A stretch of DNA of 64,000 nucleotides, taken from the NCBI RefSeq assembly GCF_000739815.1, contig NZ_BBJJ01000028.1:32846-96845 (forward strand), in the 5' to 3' direction. Positions within the stretch are counted from its first letter, which is position 1. Each line of letters opens with the position of its first letter. Below the pieces are notes generated by a model. The model did not search any database and was not told the DNA's origin. It saw nothing but the letters and a program-made list of their open reading frames with translations. Of this stretch, positions 52,428 through 61,771 are shown one piece after another. Both the position numbers and the translations under genes were made by a program. Origin of the DNA: Paraburkholderia mimosarum LMG 23256 = NBRC 106338. GTDB lineage: Bacteria > Pseudomonadota > Gammaproteobacteria > Burkholderiales > Burkholderiaceae.

Positions 52428-52931
52428 ATGCAGACTCGACAAGACTCCAGACTGTCTTTTCCGGACAATGTCGCGCACGCTATTGGGTGCGCGCGACGCT
52501 TCATCGAGCGGCTCGCACACCCGTCGTTCGTGCAACTCGTGCTGCGCCTCGCGCTGGCCGTGCCTTTCTGGAAATCGGGCATCCTCAAGTGGCACGGGTT
52601 CCTGCAGCTCAACGATACGGCCATCGCGCTTTTCACCGACGAATTCAAGCTCCATCTGCCCGGGGGCCCCTATCCGTTCCCGGCGCCGGCCATCTTTGCG
52701 TTCCTCTCCGCGTGCGGCGAGGTCGGTTTCCCAGTGCTGCTTGTGCTCGGACTCGGCACGCGTTTCGCGGCCGCCGGGTTGCTGCTGATGACCTGCATCA
52801 TCGAGCTGACGGTGCCGGACGGCTGGCCGATCCACATCACGTGGGCCGCCATGGCGCTCGCCATCGCTGCGTGGGGCCCCGGCGTGATATCGATCGACTA
52901 CCTCCTCGGAGACCGCGCGTACCGGTCGTGA
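52428..52931 (+). CDS. bufD: DoxX family membrane protein (BufD-like)
   Basis: Protein of 167 residues with four transmembrane helices (LVLRLALAVPFWKSGILKW, FAFLSACGEVGFPVLLVLG, FAAAGLLLMTCIIELTV, ITWAAMALAIAAWGPG). DoxX genes commonly accompany the bufABC set. The role is unproven and it may help redox protection. It starts 5 bp after bufC and overlaps the NrsF gene by 4 bp (GTGA). Confidence 0.88.
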   Translation: MQTRQDSRLSFPDNVAHAIGCARRFIERLAHPSFVQLVLRLALAVPFWKSGILKWHGFLQLNDTAIALFTDEFKLHLPGGPYPFPAPAIFAFLSACGEVGFPVLLVLGLGTRFAAAGLLLMTCIIELTVPDGWPIHITWAAMALAIAAWGPGVISIDYLLGDRAYRS

Positions 52932-53569
52932 AAACGCGAGAGCTACTCACCCGGCTCGCGAGCAATGTGTCGGCCATCGAGCGCAACGCCGTCCCGAGGC
53001 TCCTCACGCGCGCGCTGCTGCACGGCCTCGCCAGTAGCGCGGTCCTGCTGGTCGCGCTGTACGGCGTGCGCAGCGATATGCCCGAACTGGTCCTCACGAT
53101 GATGTTCTGGGCGCGCCTCGCGTTCCCGCTCGCGATCATCGCCGCGGCCATGAAGCTCGCCGAGCGGCTGGGCCGCCCCGGTGCGCGGCTCAAGCTCGCC
53201 TGGTTCGCGGTGGCGCTGCCGATGGCCTCGATGTTGCTCGCCGCAGGCAGCATCCTGCTCGCGACGCCGCCGGGCTACCGGCTCGAGTTGATGCTCGGCA
53301 CGACCTGGCGCACGACGACGGCGAACGTCGTGCTGCTCTCGCTACCCTCGCTCGCCGCGATGATGCGCGCGATGAAGCAGCTCGCGCCGACGCGTCTCAC
53401 CCTGGCCGGCGCGGGCGCGGGTCTTCTGGCCGGCGCGCAGGGATTGCTCGTCTACTCGCTGTATTGCTCGGAGATGGCGGTCCCGTTCTGGGGCGTCTGG
53501 TACGTGCTCGCGATCGCCATCACGGCTGCCATCGGCTCGGCCATCGCGCCGCATTTTCTGCGCTGGTGA
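52928..53569 (+). CDS. nrsF: NrsF-family anti-sigma factor (DUF1109), no sigma gene alongside
   Basis: Protein of 213 residues starting at GTG. It has a short cytoplasmic N-terminus (KTRELLTRLASNVSAIER) and six transmembrane helices. The paired periplasmic cysteine region includes LVYSLYCSEMAVPFWGVWYV. This is the NrsF family, which holds SigF-type ECF sigma factors inactive until heavy metals or oxidants act on periplasmic cysteines. In Caulobacter it is encoded next to sigF. Here no ECF sigma gene lies in the window, although a SigF-type promoter stands before bufA. Confidence 0.88.
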   Translation: MKTRELLTRLASNVSAIERNAVPRLLTRALLHGLASSAVLLVALYGVRSDMPELVLTMMFWARLAFPLAIIAAAMKLAERLGRPGARLKLAWFAVALPMASMLLAAGSILLATPPGYRLELMLGTTWRTTTANVVLLSLPSLAAMMRAMKQLAPTRLTLAGAGAGLLAGAQGLLVYSLYCSEMAVPFWGVWYVLAIAITAAIGSAIAPHFLRW

Positions 53570-53731
53570 GTGCTCTAAGCCACTACCATACCGATCCCTT
53601 TCCTGTGCGGCGGCTTTTGCGCTCATGCAGCGGCCTCGCGCATCAGTCGTTCGCGCGTCATCCACAGATTGCTCAGAGCGAACAGCGTGTGCAACTCTGC
53701 GGGTTCGTCATCAATCCGCGATAGCGCACCT

Positions 53732-54364
53732 TTAGATGCCACCGTGCGCGGCGATGAACATGGCGACGGCCGACCGGCAATAGGACTCGATTTCGTTGTC
53801 GTCAGTTGCCCTCGCCTCATCGAAGCGTGCGATAAGCAGCAGATCGCATCCTTTGAAGAGCGCGCCAAACAAGCGGGCGGACCGGTGAGCGTCGGGTACG
53901 TTCAGAATCGCTTTCGCGTGCAACTGACGCAACACGGCCTCGATTTGGGCGATGACATGGGCGGGCCCGGCTTCGTAATGGAGCTTGCTTAACGACCTTT
54001 GATTCGTCTTGTCGGCCAAAACCATGGCTTCGACACTGCGGACGTCCGGACTCAACAGCGTGCGAAGCAGCGATGATCCCACCGCCATGAGCTGATCTTC
54101 AGCCGAACCGGCGATGCCTTCGGTAAGGGTCTGCGGTGCAAACTGCTGGCAGTGGGCCGCCATGGCCGCGCTGAACAACGCCTCCTTGTTCTCGAAGTGC
54201 CGATAGATGCTGAGCTTGGATATCTTCGCGCGCTGCGCAACCTTGTCCATGGTCGTCGCTTGAAAACCCAATTCCACAAAGAGTTCGCAGGCAGCGTCGA
54301 CGATCGTTTGGCGAAGCGCCTCGTTGGCGGGCCGGCCGCGCCGGCCCTGGCTATTTTCGGTCAC
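53732..54364 (-). CDS. TetR family transcriptional regulator
   Basis: Protein of 210 residues. N-terminal HTH region from about residue 12 to 60 (ANEALRQTIVDAACELFVEL, GFQATTMDKVAQRAKISKLS, IYRHFENKEALF) is typical of TetR. The C-terminal ligand domain is of the TetR_C type seen in AefR-like regulators. It is divergent from the flavoprotein and methyltransferase genes and probably controls them. The effector is unknown. Confidence 0.9.
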   Translation of the reverse strand: MTENSQGRRGRPANEALRQTIVDAACELFVELGFQATTMDKVAQRAKISKLSIYRHFENKEALFSAAMAAHCQQFAPQTLTEGIAGSAEDQLMAVGSSLLRTLLSPDVRSVEAMVLADKTNQRSLSKLHYEAGPAHVIAQIEAVLRQLHAKAILNVPDAHRSARLFGALFKGCDLLLIARFDEARATDDNEIESYCRSAVAMFIAAHGGI

Positions 54365-54523
54365 GTCAATTCCAGTACTTGACAGTATTCAAATTCTCGA
54401 ATTACGATACCGCAAAGTATCACAATATGCAAGCCAAGGGTAGCTTTCAACCGGTTGTCCAAATGAGGTTCCCCGGGCCCCGGCGATATCGAGTGCAGCA
54501 TTGTCAGGCCGATCACTACAGCC

Positions 54524-54646
54524 ATGAGCGACTTTCTTGCCAATGTCAAAGCCCTGCTCGCTGACCGTTTCAAGCGCGTACCGCTGGACGATATTGCACA
54601 CCACGCCCAGCCCCCTCCCTCCACAACACGGAGCGCATCACTATGA
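54524..54646 (+). CDS. Possible small leader or remnant ORF (40 aa)
   Basis: Starts MSDFLANVKALLADRFKRVP and ends TTRSASL, with its stop overlapping the flavoprotein ATG as ATGA. The overlap suggests translational coupling, and the first 25 residues look coding (helical, charged). The C-terminal part looks like random sequence, so it may be the cut-off N-terminus of a former gene. No ribosome site is obvious. Confidence 0.3.
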   Translation: MSDFLANVKALLADRFKRVPLDDIAHHAQPPPSTTRSASL

Positions 54647-55536
54647 ATGACGTCGTCATCATCGGCGGCAGCTTTGCCGGCCTCGCTGCCGCCCTGCAGC
54701 TTGGCCGTGCCCGCCGCAAGGTCATCGTTCTCGATACCGGCCGGCCGCGCAACCGCTTTGCCGGCCACTCGCATGGCTTGCTCGGCCACGATCACAAGCC
54801 GCCACTCGACATCCTGGTCGAGGCGCAGCAGCAGCTGTCGCGCTATCCAGCAATCAGGCTGGTCAATGCCCGGGCGGAGGGCGTGTCTGGCACCATCGAC
54901 GATTTCTGCGTCGTCACTGACGATCACGAAAGCCTGAGGGCGCGCCGCGTGATCCTAAGCTATGGCGTCGCCGACCAGATGCCTGATGCTCCGGGCTTTG
55001 CCGAAAGCTGGGGTACGTCCATCGTGCCCTGCCCCTATTGCGACGGCTTTGAAGTCGCCGGCCAGCATTGGGGCCTCGTTTGGTCCAGCCCGCAGTCGTA
55101 CCAGTCTGCCAGGCTGTTCCGCGATTGGACTGACAAGTTGACTATCTTCACCGATGGTCATGACATTGCGCCCGAAATCCAGGCCGATCTGGCGCGCCGC
55201 AACATCCCTGTCGTCGATGGCCGGATCATCGAGATCGCCCACCAGAACGGCCATATCACCACCGTCAATCTCGACACCCGCCGCAACGTCGCAATCGACG
55301 TCCTGTTCGCCCATCCGCGCAACAAGCCGTCCGCAAGCCTGCATGAATCACTGGGCCTCGCCACGGTCGATACCCCCACCGGCATCGTCCTCAGTGTCGA
55401 CGAGCGCCGCCAAACCAGCACGCCCGGCATCTACGCCGCCGGCGACCTCGCCACGCCCCTCTTGCCGTCGGTCACGCAAGCATCATCGCAGGGCGCGATG
55501 GCGGGCATCTTCGCCCAGCAGTCGATGGTGATTTGA
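54643..55536 (+). CDS. NAD(P)/FAD-dependent oxidoreductase, thioredoxin-reductase-like
   Basis: Protein of 297 residues. N-terminal FAD dinucleotide fold (DVVIIGGSFAGLAAALQLGR), central CPYCDG redox motif as in thioredoxin reductases, the NAD domain GHDIAPEIQADLARRNIPVV and a C-terminal FAD motif GIYAAGDLATPLLPSVTQAS. It lacks a recognisable thioredoxin partner nearby. Related single-copy enzymes (TRXR-like, sometimes with antibiotic or dithiol substrates) occur beside TetR regulators. It is followed by a methyltransferase 96 bp downstream. Confidence 0.85.
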   Translation: MNDVVIIGGSFAGLAAALQLGRARRKVIVLDTGRPRNRFAGHSHGLLGHDHKPPLDILVEAQQQLSRYPAIRLVNARAEGVSGTIDDFCVVTDDHESLRARRVILSYGVADQMPDAPGFAESWGTSIVPCPYCDGFEVAGQHWGLVWSSPQSYQSARLFRDWTDKLTIFTDGHDIAPEIQADLARRNIPVVDGRIIEIAHQNGHITTVNLDTRRNVAIDVLFAHPRNKPSASLHESLGLATVDTPTGIVLSVDERRQTSTPGIYAAGDLATPLLPSVTQASSQGAMAGIFAQQSMVI

Positions 55537-55631
55537 GAGCACAGATTCCCTTCTCCCGTCGCGTCGTCGCCTTCAAAAGGTTGGCGCAGATCGGCGCGGT
55601 GAAGGACGAATTGTCGAGTCAAGGAGACGAC

Positions 55632-56493
55632 ATGGCAGAGCAAAGTGCAGATCAGGTCGGTGACTGGAATGGTCAAAGCGGGGAACGCTGGGTCGCCAAC
55701 CAGGCCCGGCTCGACGCTATGGTGTCAGTGTTCGGTCAGGCCGCGATAGAAGCCGCCGCACCCGCGACGGGTGAGCGCGTGCTGGACATCGGCTGCGGCG
55801 CGGGCGCGTCGAGTCTGGCTCTGGCTGCCCGCGTCGGCGCGGGGGGCCAAGTGCCAGGCGTGGACATATCCGAACCGCTGATCGGTCGGGCGCGCGCTTG
55901 CGCCACAGGACACGCCGGCCCTGTTCATAGTGGCCGACGCCAGCAGCGCCGAGTTTCCCGAGGGTGCGTTCGACATCCTGTTCTCGCGTTTCGGGGTGAT
56001 GTTCTTCGACGATCCGACAGGGGCGTTCGCCCATATGCGACGCGCGCTCCGGCCGGGCGGGCGGGTCGCTTTCGTCTGCTGGCGCGGCGCGGCCAAGAAC
56101 GATTGGATGCGCCTGCCGGTGGGCGCGCTCAAGGGCATCGTCCCGCCGACCGCGCTGCCCGATCCCGAAGCGCATGCCCCGTTTTCGTTCGGCGACCGGG
56201 GGCGCGTTGCGCGCATCCTGACGGCGGCCGGCTTCACCGATATCGCTATCGCGCCGTTCGACGCTTCCGTCGCGTTCGGCGAGGGCAGGACGCGTGACGC
56301 TGCGATCGACGACGCGGTGAAGATGACGCTCGAGGTCGGCCCGCTTTCGCGTGCGCTCGCTGATCAGCCCGACGACATCCGCGCCCGCGCCTCGGCCGCA
56401 GTTCGTGCCGCCTTCGCAGGCCTCGCCGGCGAGCGATCGGTGATGATCGACGGCGCGGCGTGGATCGTCATGGCACGCAATCCGGCAAGCTGA
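55632..56493 (+). pseudogene. Frameshifted class I SAM-dependent methyltransferase (UbiE-like)
   Basis: The N-terminal frame has the SAM-binding motif ERVLDIGCGAGASSLALAAR and PGVDISEPLIGRAR. A frameshift in the run at about 55888-55897 puts the remainder in another frame, where FIVADASSAEFPEGAFDILF, RRALRPGGRVAFVCW and a helical C-terminal domain to ...IVMARNPAS are intact. Restoring one base rebuilds a protein of about 287 residues. It could be genuine decay or an assembly error in a GC run. Alone, neither half has both SAM motif and catalytic region. A GAGGAG-type site precedes the ATG at 55632. Confidence 0.7.
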
Positions 56494-56879
56494 CAGGAAT
56501 GAACAGGGTCGACGCCCCCGCTCGGTAGAGCTGGGCGTCGTTGGCCGCTCAGATTGATGTCCCTTGTGGCCGATGAACGAGCGCTCGCCTAGTGACAATC
56601 AGATGGCCGGTTGCGAAGCAGAGCCGACGCCTGCGCGGCCTGCCGGCGGCGCATGTGACCGGCAGTTTGTGGTCGATCCCGGTCCGACGTTGAGCTTGCG
56701 GAGTAGGCCGCCCTTGATCAGTCCGCGTCGGGCAGAACTCGACCCAGAGCCGACGTTCGCCTTTTCCGCGAGCGGCCGTTCGTGACGTTCATCGTATCCG
56801 TCGAACCCCGAGACGATCAGCGTTCCCAGTGCCCGCTGTCCGTCACGACGTTCATCGTATCCGTCGAACCCGGAGACGA
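56494..56879. other. Intergenic stretch before the Sel1 gene, with a tandem duplication
   Basis: About 386 bp between convergent genes. Most is unremarkable. The right end carries two 63-bp tandem copies (56784-56909), the second running into the 3' end of the Sel1-protein gene. Confidence 0.5.
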
Positions 56880-56909
56880 TCAGCGTTCCCAGTGCCCGCT
56901 GTCCGTCAT
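56784..56909. repeat. 63-bp tandem duplication at the 3' end of the Sel1 gene
   Basis: Copy one spans 56784-56846 and copy two 56847-56909. Both begin GACGTTCATCGTATCCGTCG and end at CTGTCCGTCA. They differ at only one or two bases. Copy two contains the last ten codons of the Sel1-protein gene, so copy one is a spare gene end placed after the stop. Confidence 0.8.
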
Positions 56910-59783
56910 GGTCACGTCGGGAACACTGGCCAGCAAGTGTGCCGTCAGCAAATCGGCACGTGCCTGCTCGGCTTCGGTCAAGGAAGCGCGCACGCGCACC
57001 TCCACAGCCTGCGCGGCCGCTGCATAGTCTTTCCAACCTGGCCGGGCTCTTAGACTCGCTTGCGCGCGCCGCAGCCATGCATCGCCGAGTGCTTTGTCGC
57101 GCGTGACGCCCTCTCCGCGCCAGAAGCGCATGCCGGTCTCGAACTGCGCGAAGGGCCGCGCCATCAAAGCCCGGTTCAGTGACGAAAGCGCCAGCCATTC
57201 GGCCTGGTCGTCGTTGTTTCGAGCCGCGGGCGCAGCGTCGCTTGCCACTGCCGTCATATCCGGCGCAAGCCAATGCCGCTCGCGCGGACCGAGTGCGGGC
57301 GCATCCTGCTCGACCGATGCCTTCAAGGCGAGTGCGATGGCCGCCTCGTCGGACCCGAGCGCCGCCGCCTTGCGATACCACTGCGCCGCGAGCCCTTCGT
57401 CACGCCGGATTCCGTCTCCCGTCTGATACACGTTGGCAAGGTCGTCGGCGGCGATTGCCGAACCCGCGTCCGCCGCCTTGCTCAGCCAGCCCCGCGCTGC
57501 CGCCGGATCCTTCGCGACGCCGCGCCCGCTCAGATACGACTCACCGAGCAGAGTCATGCCGTCCGCGCTGCTCGCCGAGGCGCGCGTGGCCCACCTGAAT
57601 GCCTCGTCGTCGTCGCGCTGGCCGCCCAGACCCGTGAAGAGGTGCCATGCGAGCGAACTCTGCGCGGCCGCGTTGCCGTGCGCGGCAGCACGCCTGAACC
57701 AGTAGACGGCAGCGCTCTCGTCGGCGGGCACGCCACGCCCGAAGTCGTACGAGTCGCCGAGCATGCGCTCGTACGCTGCGTCGCCCGCGGATGCGAGACG
57801 CCATTGCCAGTAAGCGCGCGATGCGGCCGGCAACGCGGAGACGGTCCCGGAAGCCATCGCCGCCATCGCGAACGTGTCGCCGGCTGTCGCGGCCGTGGAA
57901 CACCAGTACAGCGCCTTGTCGGCTTCGTTCGCGTAGCGCGGGTCGCCTGCGTACGACAGGCACAGCACGCGCTGCGAGACCTTGTCCTTCAACTGGGCGC
58001 CACGCGTGAACCACTGGATCGCCGTTGCCGCATCCGGCAGCCCGCCTTCGCCGTTCGCGTAGAGATTGCCCATCACGGCGTAAGCCGGACCGAATTGCTG
58101 ATTCACGGCCTTGGTGAGCCAGTCCTTCCCGGCGGACTGATCCGTCCGGGCGGAGCGTTTGAGCAGCAGCAACGCGAGGGCAGTCTGGGCCTGCGGATCG
58201 CCTTGGCTGGCTGCGCGTTTCAGGTAGGTCTCGCCCAACGCTTCGTTTCGGGCAACGCCGTTGCCTTCCAGGTATCGCTGTGCGACGGTCCGTTCGGCTT
58301 CGATGTCGCCGGCGTCGGCCGCCTTGCGCTCCCACGTGAGCCCCGCCGCCTTCTGCGCCGCTACGCCCGTGCCGCTATACAGCATGGTCCCCAGCAGCAG
58401 TGCCGATCTCGCGTCGCCGCGTTCGGCGCCGAGTTTCGCGTAACGGTAAGCCTGCGCATCGTCTCGCGGCATGCCGGTTCCGGTGTACGCCAGAAACGCA
58501 AGGTTGCGCGACGCGACACCGAGCCCCTGCGCCGACGCGCGCTCGTACCACTGGCGCGCCTCCACGGCATCCAGCTTCACGCCGTCGCCTCGTTGCAGCA
58601 TCACGCCCAGATCGTTTTGCGCCAAGGCGATCCCCGCTTCCGCAGCACTGCGCATCCAGCCGCTGGCGCCTTCGAGATCGACGGGACCGCCCTTGCCTTG
58701 CCAGTACGAGACCGCAAGCTCGTATCGCGCCAGCGCGTCGCCGTTCAGCGCCGCACCGCGATACCACGAGCGCGCCACGCTGGCATCGCGCGCGACACCC
58801 GTGCCTTGAGCGTAGAGATCGCCCACGCGGCGTTGCGCGTACAGCGAGCCTTTGCGTGCAGCGTCGAGCATCAGCGCGAAGCCGGTCTGCGGATTGGCGG
58901 GAACCGCGATTCCCTGCAGATAGAATTCGGCGAGGAGCGCCTTCGCCTCGCGCTGATCTTGCCGCGCGGCTGCGGCCAGCCAGCCGAACGCCTTCTTTTC
59001 GTCCTTAGCGACTGCCGCACCCTGCAGCAGGGACAGCCCGAGCAGGAACTGGCAATCGGCGTCGCCATGCGTTGCGCCGTCGATGAACCACGCAACGGCG
59101 CCTTGCACGTCGCGCGGCACGCCCGGCGCACCGGCCAGCAGCATGCGGCCGGCGTTCGCGGCGCCGTGTGGATCGCCGTGAGTCGCCGCGCGGGCGAACT
59201 GCCGGTACGCGGAGGCAGGATCCTTCGGCACGCCCACGCCGGTGTAGTCGAGCACGCCCAACGCATCCGCGGCGGCGCCGTCGCCGGCGCCCGCTGCCCG
59301 GCCCAGCCACATGCGCGCGGCGTTCACGTCCGCCGGCACGCGCCGGCCTTCGCTATAAAGCTGGCCGACGAGGCGTTGCGCGATGGGCTGGCCGTCTGCC
59401 GCCGCCTCGCGCAGGATGGCGAATCCCGTTCGCGACGGCGCGCCACCCACACCGGCCATCACCAGCTGACCGTAAATGGTCCTGGCTTCGAGGCTGCCTC
59501 GCGCCGCTTCGCTGGCGCACACCGCGCGCAGTTGTTCGGGCGTCGACAGCGGGGAACGGAATGCGCCGTCGCCGAAACCCCACTGAGTCGCGCACGGCGA
59601 GGCTGGGTCGCTGTACGGGATGGTTGGCAAGCGCTGCGGGTCGCTTCCGCCGCGCAGCCTTCCGTCCTGCGGCGGCGGTACGGCCGCCATTGCGGTGGTC
59701 GCGAGCGCAGCCGCTGCCGCGGCCAGCATCGTCCATCGCGCCGCGGCGCTTGTCTTTCTCACGAACTCGGCGCTGACGACCAT
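56880..59783 (-). CDS. Exported Sel1-repeat protein (about 967 aa)
   Basis: Starts MVVSAEFVRKTSAAARWTML, the ATG at 59783 overlapping the upstream stop by one base (TGATG), which supports it over an ATG 30 bp upstream. A hydrophobic signal segment (AAAAAALATTAMAAV) leads to about 20 Sel1 repeats of 36 residues (patterns like GVPKDPASAYRQFARAATHG, GTGVARDASVARSWYRGAA). The repeats run to near the C-terminus. Such solenoids act as scaffolds for protein complexes in the envelope. It is cotranscribed with the TPR lipoprotein upstream. No enzyme domain is seen. Confidence 0.82.
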   Translation of the reverse strand: MVVSAEFVRKTSAAARWTMLAAAAAALATTAMAAVPPPQDGRLRGGSDPQRLPTIPYSDPASPCATQWGFGDGAFRSPLSTPEQLRAVCASEAARGSLEARTIYGQLVMAGVGGAPSRTGFAILREAAADGQPIAQRLVGQLYSEGRRVPADVNAARMWLGRAAGAGDGAAADALGVLDYTGVGVPKDPASAYRQFARAATHGDPHGAANAGRMLLAGAPGVPRDVQGAVAWFIDGATHGDADCQFLLGLSLLQGAAVAKDEKKAFGWLAAAARQDQREAKALLAEFYLQGIAVPANPQTGFALMLDAARKGSLYAQRRVGDLYAQGTGVARDASVARSWYRGAALNGDALARYELAVSYWQGKGGPVDLEGASGWMRSAAEAGIALAQNDLGVMLQRGDGVKLDAVEARQWYERASAQGLGVASRNLAFLAYTGTGMPRDDAQAYRYAKLGAERGDARSALLLGTMLYSGTGVAAQKAAGLTWERKAADAGDIEAERTVAQRYLEGNGVARNEALGETYLKRAASQGDPQAQTALALLLLKRSARTDQSAGKDWLTKAVNQQFGPAYAVMGNLYANGEGGLPDAATAIQWFTRGAQLKDKVSQRVLCLSYAGDPRYANEADKALYWCSTAATAGDTFAMAAMASGTVSALPAASRAYWQWRLASAGDAAYERMLGDSYDFGRGVPADESAAVYWFRRAAAHGNAAAQSSLAWHLFTGLGGQRDDDEAFRWATRASASSADGMTLLGESYLSGRGVAKDPAAARGWLSKAADAGSAIAADDLANVYQTGDGIRRDEGLAAQWYRKAAALGSDEAAIALALKASVEQDAPALGPRERHWLAPDMTAVASDAAPAARNNDDQAEWLALSSLNRALMARPFAQFETGMRFWRGEGVTRDKALGDAWLRRAQASLRARPGWKDYAAAAQAVEVRVRASLTEAEQARADLLTAHLLASVPDVTMTDSGHWER

Positions 59784-61384
59784 CACACTCCACCGAAGCG
59801 GACCATCGTCCATTCCATGGTGCCGGAGGGTTCGAGGTCCCCGACCCGCGTCCGGTAGGTCCGTGCGGTTACGTCGTCGTGCTTCACGAACCGGTTGTAC
59901 GCCGCGGCCATCATCCAGGTTTCAGCCAGCGCATTCTGAAGCGCAGCAGGATTCGGGATGAGCGCGATCATGCCGTAGACCACGCTCAGCGGGGCGCGGC
60001 CGCGGACGTACTGCAGCAGCACCTGGCGATATTGCGTCGCTGGCATGACACTGCGGCGCTGGATGTAGTTTTCGAAGTAAGGGTTAGCCGGCGCCGCGCC
60101 GTTGCTGCGCGCGCGGATGATCACATAAAGCGCCGCGAGATAGTCCCGGTCGAGGGGCTCGGACCCGCGCGCGCAATCGGCGAACATGTCGACCGCGCCG
60201 GTCCAGTCCCCCTTGAGCATGTAGGCCCAGCCAGACGAGCCGGTCACTTCGACGTACTGGTGATAGACGGCGACGGGATCGGTCCCGCCCGCCAGCTGGC
60301 TGCGCATCTGATCCAGCAACGGCGCGGCCGCCTTGAGTGCGTCGTCTACCCGGTCCAGCGTAAAGAGCGTCGTGACCCTGGACTGTTTCAGGGAAATGTC
60401 GTCCGGGGCGAGCGCAATCGCCTGGTCGATGGCCGCGAGCGCCTGCTCGTGCTGCCCAGTGCCGTCGAGCGAGGTCGAGATGTCGCTATACGCCGCCGCC
60501 TTTGCCGCGGGCGTGGCAGCCGTCTGGAGCGACGCCCGCGCGGCGGCTAGCGACTGCGTAAAGGCCTCGTGCAAGGGGTTCGCGTTGCCGAACGGATGAC
60601 GGCGCTCGCTCGCCGCGTCGATACCCATGCCGGACAGCTTCGCCTGGGTCGTGGCGTCGATGCTGTTTTCCGGCGCCCACCGCGCGAACTCGACGTAGTC
60701 GGCACGCGCCCCGGCGGTGTCGCCGCCGGCCTCGCGCTCCGCGGCGCGGCCGCGATACGCATCGACAAGCGCGGGGGTGAGGCGTATCGCATTGGAAAAC
60801 GCCTCGATCGCCTCCTGATGGCGGCCAGTCCCTGTGAGCGTTTTGCCGAGCACGAGATAGTAGGGCGCGCCGAGCACCGTATCCAGGTCGTGCGCGGCTT
60901 CGTGCCTGGCGCGCAACTGCTCCAACGCGGCCATGCCTTGCGGGTATTGGTGTGTGGTTTCGTAGAGCGACGCGAGCATGAGCAGCTGGTCGTCGCCAGG
61001 CGTCGGTTCGAGATCGATCGCGGCGCGCTGCGCATCGATCGCGGCGCTGTAATCCTTGAGCGCCATTTCGTTCAACGTCAGGCTTTGCAGCATGAACACC
61101 CGCAATGCAACGGGCAGATCGTGCGACGCGAGGCATGCATGAATCCGGTCCGCGGTTTCCGCAATGTGATCCGCCGCCGTGCTCATGGACGCAATCGCCG
61201 TCCAGCAGGTCGCCCGCACGTCGGGCGACAAGGTGCCCATGGCTTTCACGGCGTCGGCCACGATGTTGGCCTGCGCGGGCGCTCGGGCCGGCGCGGCCGC
61301 CGGTGCGGTCGGAGTCTGCGCGCACGCCCAGAGACACAGGGGCGCGAACGCAAGCAATACACGGCGTATGAAATTTTTCTTCAT
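59783..61384 (-). CDS. TPR-repeat lipoprotein
   Basis: Protein of 533 residues. The N-terminus MKKNFIRRVLLAFAPLCLWACAQ is a lipoprotein signal with Cys21 as lipid anchor. TPR-type helices follow (LGKTLTGTGRHQEAIEAFSN, DISTSLDGTGQHEQALAAID, and others), in two blocks separated by a linker near residue 270. It is probably membrane-anchored and faces the periplasm. Its stop overlaps the Sel1 start as TGATG, so the two are translationally coupled and likely work together. The partner process is unknown. Confidence 0.8.
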   Translation of the reverse strand: MKKNFIRRVLLAFAPLCLWACAQTPTAPAAAPARAPAQANIVADAVKAMGTLSPDVRATCWTAIASMSTAADHIAETADRIHACLASHDLPVALRVFMLQSLTLNEMALKDYSAAIDAQRAAIDLEPTPGDDQLLMLASLYETTHQYPQGMAALEQLRARHEAAHDLDTVLGAPYYLVLGKTLTGTGRHQEAIEAFSNAIRLTPALVDAYRGRAAEREAGGDTAGARADYVEFARWAPENSIDATTQAKLSGMGIDAASERRHPFGNANPLHEAFTQSLAAARASLQTAATPAAKAAAYSDISTSLDGTGQHEQALAAIDQAIALAPDDISLKQSRVTTLFTLDRVDDALKAAAPLLDQMRSQLAGGTDPVAVYHQYVEVTGSSGWAYMLKGDWTGAVDMFADCARGSEPLDRDYLAALYVIIRARSNGAAPANPYFENYIQRRSVMPATQYRQVLLQYVRGRAPLSVVYGMIALIPNPAALQNALAETWMMAAAYNRFVKHDDVTARTYRTRVGDLEPSGTMEWTMVRFGGV

Positions 61385-61771
61385 GGTGCTTTCTTGATGG
61401 AATGGCCCGCGGCATGAATCCCGATGCCTTCGCCATCGAAGCGCTCAAAACATCATTTATCGGCAAATGCAAAGCATTCTTGAGAAGGTCGATGTGTCTG
61501 CCGGATGTGGTTTGGGCGCGAGACTAAGACCATGGGCGCCTTGTTCGTCGGACCAGGCTTGAAGTTGACATCAGAGAAAATCTGATGATGCTTTCCGATT
61601 GTTGACGATCTGGCAAGGCCAAGCCGAATGACTCAAGCTGGCCGACAAGCACCGACCGAGCGCGACGATCGCCTCGGTCTAGCACGTCATGCAATTGGCA
61701 TAAGCCGACTCGGAACCGCATTTCGCCACTTTCAGGAAAGACACTCGGATCTCCTTGTTTCGTCTGTCCGA
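61385..61771. other. Spacer between the repeat-protein genes, holds repeat copy 1
   Basis: About 387 bp between the TPR lipoprotein start and the next TPR gene's stop. It contains the 112-bp element copy at 61598-61709. Nothing else was recognised. Confidence 0.5.
61598..61709. repeat. Diverged direct repeat flanking the TPR gene, copy 1
   Basis: About 112 bp aligning end to end with 63794-63906, with blocks such as CTGGCCG, GACCGAGC, ACGAT and TCATGCAA in the same order and orientation. The two copies bracket the gene at 61772-63646. Confidence 0.6.

Noticed and set aside
53570..53731. Possible small ECF sigma gene next to NrsF
   Set aside because: The gap to the convergent TetR gene is too short for a sigma factor, and no sigma-like motif appears in any frame.
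57273..59858. Long open frame (about 860 codons) opposite the Sel1 gene
   Set aside because: Antisense to a clear Sel1-repeat protein. Composition is dominated by Arg and Ala, as expected from reverse-frame high-GC codons.
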